DNA of 64,000 nt from Malus domestica (GCF_042453785.1 NC_091673.1:17827501-17891500), one strand, 5' to 3'; shown: positions 11,808-21,975, counted from the first letter of the stretch. Made by a program: numbers and translations. Notes: generated by a model not told the origin, from the letters alone.

Positions 11808-12065
11808 ATGTCAATCAGCTTTGAAAGCTTCATTTACAAAGCTCTAGCTTCGAAAGCTTCATTTATAGAGCTCCAGCTTCGAAAGCTTCATTTACAGAGC
11901 TCCAGCTTCGAAAGCTTCATTTACATCTCCAGCTTCGAAAGCTTCATTTACAAAAGCTCCAGCTTCGAAAGCTTCATTTACAAAGCTCCGACTTCGAAGC
12001 TTCATTTACAAAAGGTCCAGCTTCAAAGCTTCATTTTCAAAGCTTCACCTACAAAGCTTCAATGC
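11808..12065 (+). repeat. Tandem repeat, about 30 bp unit
   Basis: About nine copies of a unit AGCTTCGAAAGCTTCATTTA plus a few bases. Each copy has a TTCGAA-type palindrome and an AAGCTT site. A shorter TCATGAGCATCACT repeat precedes it (about 11640-11800). A related but more diverged array is inverted at about 17520-17720 in element 2. Confidence 0.9.
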
Positions 12066-12236
12066 ATGGTATACAAAGACCACCTCTGAACAACCGTCAC
12101 TTCGGCCCATACATGGATTGAATTTGAAGTCTCCCGCCAACAAACTCTATTGACTGAAGACTTGGGGGATTACACTATGTACCATATATTGGGCTTCCGC
12201 AACTGGGCCTCGTGAAAAATACTTGGGGGACTTAGC

Positions 12237-12570
12237 CCATTATTTATATACTGAGGAGCGAACCCTTATTCTATAAAAGGGACTCCCTCACTTTCATTAG
12301 AGAGCACCCATTATTCATGTATTAAGGAACGAACCCTTATTTTATAAAAAGGACTCCCTCACCTTCATTAGAGAGAGACTGTTAGCCCATCACTTATGTA
12401 TTAAGGAGCGATCCCTTATTCTATAAAAGGGACTCCATCACCATCATTAGAGAGCATTGCCGCCTACTGAGCAACCGCATCGCCGCGAGCATCAACTCTA
12501 GCCCATCATTTATGTATTGAGGAGCGAGCCCTTATTCTATAAAAGAGACTCCCACACCTTCAACGCCACA
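12237..12570 (+). repeat. Four reiterated LTR core-promoter units in element 1
   Basis: Four copies contain a GAGGAGCGAACCCTTATTCT block followed by TATAAAAGGGACTCC. They start near 12237, 12308, 12386 and 12502. The block corresponds to the TATA region of the element's own LTR (9005-9045). The arrangement looks like local amplification of the LTR promoter inside the body of the element. Confidence 0.85.
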
Positions 12571-12781
12571 AGCCGAGCCAACCAAGGCAACATAAGCCAT
12601 AAGCCATAAGCCGAGTAGCCTCGCAACATGTGCTACTTCTAGTTGAGCATCATTTCACATTAAGCACCGCTTCATATCGAGTATCAGTTCTAAACAACAT
12701 CTAGTTACTTCAGCCCACACATGGACTGAATTTCAAGTCTCTAGCCAAAAGACTCTCTTGACTGAAGACTTGGAGGACTAC

Positions 12782-13182
12782 TGTTTGTACCATATTTAGG
12801 GCCTCCATATTTAGACCTCGTATAAATACTCGGGGGACTCAAATGTAATTATGTAATAAATGAAGGGGCAAATATGTAATAAGTGAGGAGCCCTTATTCT
12901 ATAAAAGGACTCCTCACTCTCCAAATTAGGAGAGGTCAAGGTTTAGGCCATGGGAAGAGAGAAAATATCTCAGAGAGGGAAAACGCATAAAATAGACTAG
13001 AGAGCACACTGCCTCTAGTATTCTTGTATATTCACCATTCAGAGTGAAACAATATCAACATCAGTGTGGACGTAGCCCAAACATTGGGGTGAACCACGAT
13101 ACATTTTGTGTTTTTTACTTTCTTGCAGATTCACAGTCTGATTTACGTTGTTCCAAGACCCTTCCGGTTTTGTGCATCAACA
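12782..13182 (+). mobile_element. 3' LTR of element 1
   Basis: 401 bp, same ends as the 5' copy, scattered substitutions against it, and followed by the TSD AAATG. Confidence 0.92.
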
Positions 13183-13187
13183 AAATG

Positions 13188-15991
13188 TATTGCATGTTCC
13201 TCATCTTAAGCAAGATTTGATTTCTGCAAATCGGTTCATCCTTGATAATTGGTGCTCTATTCATTTGTATCATTTTCCTTCATTATGAAGGATCTGTCTT
13301 CAGAGAAAACGCTCTTTAAAGGTCATGTGAAAGCTGGATTTTATCTTTTTCATGTATATCCATTTACTAGCACTCAACAGACATTTACAACATATACTAA
13401 AGCTTCACAGGATACTTGGCATCAACGATTGGGCCATTTTGCATTCAAAATACTAAATAAGCTAGCATCTAAGTCCTGTATTTCAGTTTCAAGTTCTTTA
13501 CATAAAGTTGTGTGCTCTAGGAAAATGTTCAAAGTTGTCTTTTGCTTTTGTATCTTGTACATCTAGTAAGCCTCTTGAGCTTCTGCACACAGATGTATAG
13601 GGTCCTGCACCACTTCTCTCTGTCAATGGGTATCGATATTACATCATATTTTTTGATGACTACAATATATACCTGGTTCTTTCCTCTTAAATCCAAGTCT
13701 GATGTCTTTGATACTTTTGTGCACTTCAAAGTTTTGGTTGAAAATTTGCTCAGTTCTAAGATTGTGACTTTAAGATCTGATTCTGGTGGGGAATTTCTGA
13801 GTTCCAAATTTCTCAATCATCTTAAATTGCATGGCATTTCACACCAATTTAGCTACCCTCACACACCAGAACAAAATGGTTGTGCTGAGCGCAAGCATAG
13901 GTATCTAGTTGAACCTGCTAGAACTCTTTTAGCAGCCTCTAAGGTTCCTCACTCTTATTGGGATGAAGTATTTGCCACATCCATCTATCCCATTAACAAG
14001 ATGCCAACAACTACCAAATCTTCTCATTTGGAATTATTATTTGGTAAAGCTCCAGATTATACATCTCTGAAAATATTTGGGTGTAGATGTTTTCCATGGT
14101 TGAATCCTTATACAACGTCCAAGCTTGATCCAAAAAGCAAGGAATGCATCTTCTTGGGTTATAGTTTGAACCACAAAGGCTATAAGTGTTTTGATCCTCT
14201 CACTGGTTGATTATACTTCTCGAGGCATGTGATTTTTAATGAAGCTACCTTTCCTTTTGGTCAAAATGATCTCTTTCAACAATCTCAGTCTAGTTCCAGT
14301 TCTTCTACATTGCAGTATAATAACATCATTCCCAATACTTTAACTTTTCCCTCTATCTCTCATTCACCTAACCCAACTCCTCAATCTACATCTTCATCAC
14401 TACCAATTTCAACTTTAGTTCCTAATCCTGCTTCTGTCTCTGGTACAATTGCTCCACTTCAATTACCTATAAACACTCATCCAATGCAAACCAGATCAAA
14501 ATCTGGTATTTTTAAACCCAAGCCTCTTATGGCAACCAAACACCCCTTACCTTCTGATATATCTCCTGATTATACACCAATAACTTATCTTCAGGCCTCC
14601 AAATTCCCTCATTGGAGAAAAGCAATGCAAGAGGAATTTAATGTTCTCATTCAAACGGGCACTTGGCCTTTAATCCCTGCCACTTCTTCTCAAAACTTAG
14701 TTGGTGCAAATGGGTTTTTTCAGATTAAACATAAAATTGATGGTACCATTGACAGGTACAAAGCCAGGCTTGTTGCCAAAGGCTTTCATCAGCAACAAGG
14801 ATTGGATTACACTGAGACTTTTAGTGTAATTGCTAAGCATGTCACCATTAGGCTTTTTCTCACCTTGGCTGCTAAGTTTGATCAGTTTCTAAATCAACTT
14901 AATGTAAGTAATGCATTCTTGCATGGCCACTTAACTGAATCTATGTTCATGATATAACCACCTAGGTTTGAAGATCTTACCAAGCCTCATCATGTCTGTC
15001 AGTTACACAAATCTTTGTATGAGTTAAAGCAAGCCCCCAAGGCTTGGTATGACAAGTTGACCACTACCTTAAAGTCACTTGGTTTCTCAAGTTCACAGAA
15101 TGATTACTCTTTATTTGTTAAGAAAGATCCAACCTTGGTTTTTTCATATTGGTGTATGTTGATGACATTATTGTCACTGGTCCTAATGCTTAACTATGTC
15201 AAGAAATCATTTCTCAACTCAGTGGTTTATTTCCTGTTAAGGATCTTGGTCCACTTCCTTACTTTCTTGGTATTAAAGTTCATAGAACATCCTCTGGCAT
15301 ATTTCTGCCTCAAAATAAGTACATTTTAGATCTCATTACCAAAGCTCATGCTTGTGTTACAACTCGCAGCACACCTAAGTTGGATCATGAGTCTCCTCTG
15401 TTTGCTAATCCTGCAAAATATAGGTCTTTAGTTGGTGGACTCCAGTATTTAACCTAGACCAGGCCAAATCTATCATTTACAGTGAAGTTGGTGTGCCAAT
15501 TCATGCAACATCCAAGACAATCTCATTTTTAGGCAATCAAGCATATTCTTAGATATCTCATGGGCACACTGTCTCTTGGTTTATGGTTTCCAAAGTGTTC
15601 TAAGCCTCTCACTCTCACTGCTTTCTGAGTTGCAGACTGGGCAGAATGTAGCATTGATCGTTGATTTACTTGTGGGTTTTGCATCTACTTAGGAGACTCC
15701 TTTATCAGCTGGAGTTCAAAGACACAACCAACTATGGCTCGCTCGTCCACATAAGTTGAATACAGATCACTTGCCAACATTGCAGCATTATTAACATGGA
15801 TCTGCAAGCTTTTGGTTGATGTTGGACTTGTTCTTCCTTCTTCTCCACAACTTTGGTGTGACAATATTTCTGCCATTTCTTTGGCTAGAAATCCAATTTT
15901 TCATGCAAGAACCAAGTATGTGGAACTTGATTACCACAACATCAGAGAACAAACTTTCTCTTAGGTTCCCTCAGTTCAATTTGAAGGGGGA
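13188..15991 (+). pseudogene. copia integrase, reverse transcriptase and RNase H remains
   Basis: Domains in order: GAG-pre-integrase (WHQRLGH at about 13420), integrase core (LLHTD, LRSDSGGEF, PEQNGCAERKHR; about 13565-14210), a Ser/Thr/Pro-rich linker, reverse transcriptase (about 14590-15200, with YKARLVAKGF, YELKQAPKAWYDKL and a frame-shifted YVDD), and RNase H (about 15460-15960, ending EQTFS). The longest open pieces are 222 and 242 codons. Stops and frame changes split the rest. The tract GAAGGGGGA just before 15992 is the polypurine tract. Confidence 0.92.
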
Positions 15992-16173
15992 TAATAAGGG
16001 TAAAATTGTAAATATATGAGTTTGTTATAAGGTTGTTATAACAACCTTTATGATTAGCTAATGTTTAGTTAGATAATGATTAATTAGTTGATATCACAAG
16101 TGGTGTCATTAGTATATATACTCCAAAAATGTAATCTTATTGTTTAAGAAATGAAAGTATAACATTTATATCA
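15992..16173 (+). mobile_element. copia 3' LTR
   Basis: 182 bp, TAATAAGGG...TATATCA, preceded by the polypurine tract and followed by CTCCT, the same 5 bases as before the 5' LTR. Confidence 0.93.
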
Positions 16174-16178
16174 CTCCT

Positions 16179-16546
16179 CATCACTCCCAAAATGTAGTAT
16201 ATGTAGTCAAACCATATAGTTTATATCCCCAATTGATTAAAAATCATTGTTTATATCCCCGCCCGCTAGACAAGAGTCCAACTGCTAAGGGCAAAATCAT
16301 TCAAGTTCTTCAACCTAATATCCCCATTCAAATACCCATTTGCTCCCACAAACTCTTTACGAGATCATGTACATATAGTGATCATCATTTCAAGATGGCA
16401 AGTAGCGGATCATATTCTTATCGTGAGTAACTTGTGGGTCTATCCTTTGCCAATGACCTCTTCATCACAGTTTTCCAAGATCTTGTTTGGTGTTTAATAT
16501 TGATTTGGACAAGATATATCACTAGAATCAGCATAGTTTGGTGTTT
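16179..16546. other. Spacer without recognised gene
   Basis: Low-complexity spacer between the copia element and the 75 bp repeat. A degenerate direct repeat starting GTTTGGTGTTTAA is seen at about 16487 and 16536. No gene recognised. Confidence 0.5.
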
Positions 16547-16621
16547 AACATTGAATTGGATAAAGACATATCACTAGATTCAAGTATGCTGAAGGAAGAA
16601 AAAATGTCCAACTTCTAAATT
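16547..16621 (+). repeat. 75 bp direct repeat, left copy
   Basis: Identical base for base to 20263-20337 by eye. It abuts the truncated 3' LTR of element 2. Far longer than a normal 5 bp target-site duplication. Confidence 0.9.
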
Positions 16622-16810
16622 GGGAGAGAGAGAGCTAGCTTAGGGGGTGTGAGGAGGCTTAGGGTTTGTGAGGGTGAGGAGACCCTTTTAAAGAATAAGG
16701 GCTCCTCCCCTAATTACATATTTGCCCCTTCCTTTATTACATAATTACATTTAAGTCCCTCAAGTATTTATACGAGGTCTAAATATGAGGCCCTAAATAT
16801 GGTATAAACA
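16622..16810 (-). mobile_element. Truncated 3' LTR of element 2
   Basis: It matches 20075-20262, ending TGGTATAAACA on the plus strand, but the segment corresponding to 19939-20074 is missing and replaced by the 75 bp flank copy. Confidence 0.85.
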
Positions 16811-17029
16811 GTAGTTCCCCAAGTCTTCAGTCAAGAAAGTCTTTTGGCTAGAGACTTGAAATTCAGTCCATGTGTGAGCCGAAGTAACTAGGTGCTGTCT
16901 TGAACTGATGCTCGATATGAGGCAGTGCTCAATCTGAAATGACGCTCAACTAGAAGTAGCACACGCTGCTTGGCTGCTCGGCTCGTGGCTTATGTTGCCT
17001 TGGTTGGCTCGGCTTGCGGCGTTTGAAGG

Positions 17030-17355
17030 TGAGGGAGTCCCTTTTATAGAATAAGGGCTCGCTCCTCAATACATGAATGATGGGCTAGAGTTGATGTTGT
17101 TCTAATGATGGTGAGAGAGTCCCTTTTATAAAATAAGGGTTCGCTTTTCAATACATAAGTGATGGGTTAGGAGTGATGCTCGCGGCGAGGCGGTTGCTCA
17201 GTTGGCGGCGTTGCTCTCTAATGATGGTGAGGAAGTCCCTTTTATAAAATAAGGGCTCGCTCCTCAGTACATGAATAATAGGTGCTCTCTAATGAAAGTG
17301 AGGGAGTCTCTTTTATAGAATAAGGGCTTGCTCCTCAATACATAAGTAATGGGCT
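17030..17355 (-). repeat. Four reiterated LTR core-promoter units in element 2
   Basis: Inverted copies of the unit described at 12237-12570: GAGTCCCTTTTATA followed by GAATAAGGGCTCGCTCCTC and close variants, near 17037, 17108, 17226 and 17292. The same count of four in both elements suggests the array predates their separation. Confidence 0.82.
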
Positions 17356-18570
17356 AAGTCCCCCAAGTATTTTTCATAAGGCCCAGTTGAGGCCCAATAT
17401 ATGGTGTATAATGTAGTCCTCCAAGTCTTCGGTCAACAGAGTCTGTTGGCTGGAGACTTAAAATTGAATCCATGTATGGGCCAAAATGGCAGTTGTTTGG
17501 ATGCAGTATTTGTATACTCTACACTAAAGCTTTGTAAGTGAAGCTTTGCAAGTGAAGCTTTGAAGCTAGAGCTCTGTAAATGACGCTTTTGAAGTTAGAG
17601 CTCTGTAAATGAAGTTTTTGAAGCTGATTGACATGAGTGATGCTCATGGATGTTGTCATGAGTGATGCTCATGGATGTTGTCATGAGTGATGCTCATGAA
17701 TGTTTATGTATGAATGACATGAGTAATGCTTTGGAGTACTAGTCGTACTTTTGATCACCTGGTTGGTGGCATGAATGACTAGTTGCCAAATTAGAGTACG
17801 GGTTGTACATCTCATCACCTGGTTGGTGGTAATAGCGGCGGGTTGCCGAATAATTTTGGAGTACTGGGCGTACTTTTGGTCACCTGGTTGGTGGTAATAG
17901 CGGCGGGTTGCCGAATAATTGTGGAGTACTGGGCGTACTTTTGATGACCTTGTTGGTGCTATTTCGGGCTTATGGGCTTTCGCCCTCCACAACATGCCAG
18001 CCCATTTGTTTTGGGCTTTGGCGTTTTTTTTTTAATTTTTATATTTACCCTCTAATGGGGTTTATACAGATGTCTCCGAAAGATAAAAATAATTTACATC
18101 ACTCTGGTGGGGTGTTTATTCCTCCCTTTTGTTTTTTTTGCTTTCTCTTTTTTGCTTTGTTCCCCACTGCTTTTCTGCTTTTCTTGATTATGGGGTCCTC
18201 CGACTCGAGCACGTTCTCACCATTTTCGTTGTCGGTGGTGTTACCCTGCTCATTCAAAACTTGACCAGACAACAAAATATGTGACTCAATCTCCCATAAT
18301 GGGAAAGCATCAGAAAGATCATAAAATGCTTGGGGTCGGACACGTAATGATGATAACAGAAATGGAGTCTTGTCCATGAGTGGGACACGTAATGATGACG
18401 AAGTAAAATAAAATAAAAAAGAGATAATCTTATCTCAGTGGCAAGTCCATCATTCTGTCATCTGTAAAGGTCAAGGTCTCATCTTTTTCAAATTCTTTTG
18501 CAGAGGTTGTTTTTCAAGGAGCATCTGCTCATGCTCTGGTATGTAGCTCTGCTCATGCTCCGGTATGTAA

Positions 18571-18906
18571 ACAGTGATTAGCTTCACTCCTTGAGAAAGT
18601 GCATACGCAACCTTGTCCGCAACAAACTCATTGGATTCATCCAAAATAAGTCTTCTTTCGGAATGACCCGGAATGACCCAAGGAACTTCGAGATTAACTA
18701 GCATCTCAGCACTAACTTCATCAATGAAGGCACCACCCTTCTTGACCCAGCAATTTTGTGCCGTGACATGGAAATCGGGCCTCAACAAATTCTTCGCTAC
18801 TAGAATAAACCCATATGGTGGGCTAACGTATGTTGACGATCTTCTTCACCTCATCGAAGGTTCCGTTGCATTTCTAGTTGCCGCTGACGAAGAACTTCCT
18901 GCACAT
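18571..18906 (-). pseudogene. Captured fragment: cytosolic triosephosphate isomerase
   Basis: Minus-strand translation from an ATG at 18906 gives [21 protein letters not shown], then after a frame change [47 protein letters not shown] and [10 protein letters not shown]. This is the N-terminal 40 percent of plant cytosolic triosephosphate isomerase, the glycolytic enzyme linking DHAP and glyceraldehyde-3-phosphate. It includes the catalytic Lys (NWK region, here with Trp replaced by a stop) and the HSERR His. The fragment runs across family intron positions without introns, suggesting capture from RNA. It ends abruptly at LITV, followed by a duplicated PEHEQ stretch. Confidence 0.85.
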
Positions 18907-19122
18907 CTTTTCTCGATAATCTTGAAAACACACAACGGATAATGTAAAAACTGTGTTGTGAGCCTTCGGATTTTTGGGGTCCTCCAGTCGTCGTCCACTG
19001 GCCAAGATTTTTGCTGCTTGGCGGAGGCGGAGTTAGTTCCGTCATTGACTTTTCCCACTGCCTCTCCTCTTCCAGTGTCGGGACCCTCCAAACTCTCCAA
19101 ACCCATCAGCCCAAAATCTATC

Positions 19123-19398
19123 TCAGTAATCAGTCATGGGGTTTTGAGGCAGCGTCGGGGGCGCATCCTCCTCACGCAACGCTTGAGCGGTTAGCCGCAA
19201 TACCTGGGGAAATGGAGAGCCTAGAGTCAGGTCGACGAAACCATTCTTGCACTCGTGGCGGACGATATCTGGGAGATTCACCACGGTTTCAATGGAGAAG
19301 CATTTGTTGCAGCGGTATCACCAGTACTCCGTAGTCTCCATCTCGACTTCTGACGCAGATCGCCGTCGCGGCGGCGTCTGGGATGGAGTTTTCGCCAT
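19123..19398 (-). pseudogene. Captured fragment: RING-type E3 ligase zinc-ribbon N-terminus
   Basis: From an ATG at 19398 the minus strand reads METTEYW, a stop, YRCNKCFSIETV, LPDIV, HECKNGFVDL, then VLRLTAQALREEDAPP. The spacing YRCNxC...CxNGFV resembles the zinc_ribbon_9 domain at the start of plant RDUF/RHC-type RING-H2 ubiquitin ligases, with one Cys of each pair lost (TGC to TGA; Cys to Arg). The RING itself is absent. The frame ends at 19123. The assignment is by motif recall and less certain than for the isomerase fragment. Confidence 0.55.
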
Positions 19399-19918
19399 AG
19401 GGTTTCTATTTGGAATTAGAGGTCTGATACGGCTGAGAAAGATCCACTGAGATGGGAAAGATCGTTGGAGATTCCAAGACCCCTCGGCGGCGAACTCACG
19501 GGATGGCTAGATAGTTTCAACTGTCTTCTTGGATGCCTCGACGGCGTCATCCAGGACGCAAGATCAGGATGCTGACCAGGTGGGTCATGCGAGGAAAACT
19601 GAGAGCCTAGAGAAATGAACTGATGAGGCTTGTTGTTTTAGCATTGGGCTTGTGGGCCTGGGCACGGTGATGAACCCACCAGAGTTTTGGTTTTGATCTC
19701 CCTCCTCATCACTAACAAACCACTTTGAGTTCTGAGAGATTTTCTTCCACATCTTCTCTTTTCATGAACCTCACAGAAACAGGTGAGAATTGGAACTTGA
19801 TGAGCTGGGTTGATTTCAACGATGATATGGAAGGAACGTAGATTTTGATCCCAAGTTTCTACAGATTCACGGCGGAGGTGAAAAATTGAGAGAGAACCGA
19901 CATAGCTTTTCGTGTCGA

Positions 19919-19936
19919 TTTCCACAGACGGCGCCA
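19919..19936 (-). other. Primer-binding site of element 2
   Basis: Reverse complement TGGCGCCGTCTGTGGAAA, two bases inside the 5' LTR end, the same site as in element 1 with one change. Confidence 0.75.
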
Positions 19937-19938
19937 AA

Positions 19939-20262
19939 TGTTGATGCACAAAACCGGAGGTCTTGGAACAACATAAATCCGACCGTGAATCTGCATGTAA
20001 TGTAAATAACACAAGATGTATCGTGGTTCACCCCAATGTTGGGCTACATCCAGACTGATTGTATTATATTTCTCTGTTGAAGAGGGAGAGAGAGAGCTTA
20101 GAGCTTAGGGGGTGTGAGGAGGCTTAGGGTTTGTAAGGGTGAGGAGACCCTTTTATAGAATAAGGGCTCCTATTTGCCCATTCCTTTATTACATAATTAC
20201 ATTTAAGTCCCTCGAGTATTTATACGAGGTCTAAATATGAGGCCTTAAATATGGTATAAACA
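19939..20262 (-). mobile_element. 5' LTR of element 2
   Basis: 324 bp, shorter than the 401 bp LTRs of element 1, with the same termini and a TATA region (inverted CCTTTTATAGAATAAGGG near 20150). It is followed on the plus strand by the right copy of the 75 bp repeat. Confidence 0.9.
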
Positions 20263-20337
20263 AACATTGAATTGGATAAAGACATATCACTAGATTCAAG
20301 TATGCTGAAGGAAGAAAAAATGTCCAACTTCTAAATT
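20263..20337 (+). repeat. 75 bp direct repeat, right copy
   Basis: Identical to 16547-16621. It continues into TTGTCTAAGTTGG, so this is probably the original flank. Confidence 0.9.
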
Positions 20338-20935
20338 TTGTCTAAGTTGGGTAGAAGATAAATTCGTCATTAAGAAGCTTCTCCATCTCAGTCCTTCTCT
20401 GCAAGGATTGGAATGGAAACTTTTCCTTCATGAGAAATCCATCTTCTACAGAACTTAAGACAAAATTTGAAAGTTGACATATCTCTTCATTCAACACATG
20501 TGAATCTAATAAGTTTTAGAATTCAACCAAGTTCTATCCAATCCTCGACACCAGACGATGCCTTTATAGCTCCTTAGGGGAGCATGTTTATGCAATGCAA
20601 GATGGTTTAAACTTTTAATTGTTTCTTCTGTTAATTGTGGAAACATATTCACTCTAGGCAACAAATAAGCACACTACTCATTGTCATGAATATTAATGAC
20701 ATTTAACAATACAAAGCTGCCAAACTTACGAAACATGAATAAGTAGACAGAAATTGCAGAACTTTCAGATTTGGGATTCTATTCTACAGAAATAGCTGCT
20801 GTCTGAAAAGTGGAACAATACAAGCATAATTATTCAACCTTGTACAAAAAGCAGTAAATTAAAATATGTTCCAAGCTTCTTCATAGAGGACTCGGTACTT
20901 CAGATTAATTAAATGGAATCATGGCTTAACCAGCT
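20338..20935. other. Spacer without recognised gene
   Basis: No ORF or repeat that I recognise. Likely old intergenic sequence 3' of the GME pseudogene. Confidence 0.45.
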
Positions 20936-21975
20936 TCACTCTTTGCCATCAGCTGCACAAAGAGAGCCCAGTTGAACTGGCGCTTGGGTTCCCACTACTT
21001 TTGATGACCCGTAACCTGACTGGTTACTGCCTTGAGCCTTCTCTTTCTCCAGTTGTTCCTTTATCCAAAAGTAGGTAATTCTCAGTCCGTCCTGTAAAAA
21101 TCAAGTTAATTAGCCTTCTCTTTCTCCAGTTGTTCCTTTATACAAACTGTGTTATATGCATCAATTAGTGAGGCAAAGATGCCTGTAAAGTTGCTGGCAC
21201 TCGTGCATAAGCCACAAAACTATTTAGAATAAGAGCGGGACAGCATTCGAAAGAGCCTTAAAGGATTTTCAACATTGCAATTTTCCTAGTAAATTAATAG
21301 TTAAACCCCTAGATGTGAAACAAAAGTAACAGAATCACCAGTACCGCAAAAGATTGCATCTGAGCAAGATAAATATATATTTGAAGGCAGTTTTACCTCA
21401 GGACACCTTCTACGCATTCATCAATGAAGGTGAAGGACCGAGTTTGTAGTCCATCACCCCACATCTCAAACTTATCAGTGGAAGTAAGGCTTTTTCTGCA
21501 GAAGGCAGCAGGAGCCTTCTCTCTACCACCAGCGAAACAAGGGACAAACAGTATGCAACAATGAATATATCAAAATACATAAATATATGTGTGCAGAAGT
21601 GTGCCCGTGCCCGTGTATTGTGTATCAAGTCATGACAGAATTCACAAGTGTAGGCTGACCTTTCCAAGTTCCAAGGGCTCCATAAATGTTGTGGAAACGC
21701 CCAATTCGACACTCAAATACCAAAATCCTTATTATAGTGCCTGCATAATTCTTCAGTCATGAGCTTTTCCAAGCCATAAGCATCTTGAGGCTATTACACA
21801 AACAACGGGATTGAAAAATGATGTCAACAGATTTCAAAATTAATGTATATAGATGCAAAAGCATTCAGCTGCGGAAGAAATCTCTGCAGGCCAAGCATCA
21901 GACTCCTCCAAGATCACATTAGTATCCAACTGTTTAGTTTCAGGGTAAATACAAACACTGAACGCGAAAAAGAAC
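20936..21975 (-). pseudogene. GDP-mannose 3,5-epimerase pseudogene (GME-like)
   Basis: Minus-strand exon-like pieces read, in order: about 21975-21882 (CIYPETKQLDTNV, ESDAWPAE), 21790-21660 (PQDAYGLEKL, HYNKDFG, FHNIYG in a shifted frame), about 21530-21397 (REKAPAAFCRK, TDKFEMWGDG, SFTFIDECVEGVL) and 21091-20936 (LRITYFWIKEQ, SSKVVGTQAPVQLGSL, stop). These are pieces of GDP-D-mannose 3',5'-epimerase, an ascorbate-pathway enzyme. It is broken: the N-terminal NAD-binding half is absent; the exon between the third and fourth pieces is missing; one extra T shifts the frame after DFG; one donor has AT instead of GT; and the acceptor before GGREK lacks AG. A 30 bp stretch is duplicated near 21038 and 21112. 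Confidence 0.9.

Larger units (their letters stand above)
8908..13182 (+). mobile_element. Non-autonomous LTR retrotransposon 1 carrying host gene fragments
   Basis: Two 401 bp LTRs (8908-9308, 12782-13182), both TGTTTGTACC...GCATCAACA, are flanked by the duplication AAATG (8903-8907, 13183-13187). A primer site follows the 5' LTR, and a purine tract (CTTGGAGGACTAC) precedes the 3' LTR. No gag or pol is present. The 3.5 kb interior holds pieces resembling CCT-delta, universal stress protein and an LRR receptor kinase, then repeat arrays. It must be mobilised by proteins of another element. It shares leader, repeat arrays and LTRs with the minus-strand element at 16622-20262, so the two belong to one family. 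Confidence 0.92.
2436..16173 (+). mobile_element. Ty1/copia retrotransposon, decayed, with three nested insertions
   Basis: Both LTRs start TAATAAGGGTAAAATTG and end TATCA, and the whole is flanked by the 5 bp duplication CTCCT (2431-2435 and 16174-16178). Between the LTRs, gag, protease, integrase, reverse transcriptase and RNase H pieces occur in copia order (integrase before reverse transcriptase), in one orientation. They are interrupted by younger insertions at 4782-8076 and 8908-13182, and a third insertion sits in the 5' LTR at 2487-4074. Removing the three insertions leaves about 4.6 kb, normal for a small copia element. Many in-frame stops and frame changes show that it is long dead. 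Confidence 0.92.
16622..20262 (-). mobile_element. Non-autonomous LTR retrotransposon 2 carrying host gene fragments
   Basis: On the minus strand this has a 5' LTR (20262-19939), a primer site (19936-19919), a leader with the same CGACACGAAAAGCTATGTCG as element 1, RING zinc-ribbon and triosephosphate isomerase fragments, the shared repeat arrays, and a 3' LTR (16810-16622) that lacks its terminal part. There is no gag or pol. Same family as 8908-13182, but with different cargo. It is flanked by the 75 bp repeat instead of a normal target-site duplication. Confidence 0.88.

Noticed and set aside
11640..12065. Regular short repeats that could suggest a CRISPR-like array
   Set aside because: Plant nuclear DNA; repeats are contiguous without unique spacers and lie inside an LTR element.
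11808..12089. Ser/Phe-rich ORF with repeated FESFIYK units
   Set aside because: It is the 30 bp tandem repeat inside LTR element 1, read in one frame; the repeat length keeps the frame open by chance.
16233..16430. Short ORF near the copia 3' flank as a gene fragment
   Set aside because: I could not match it to any family, and it is too short to support a claim.
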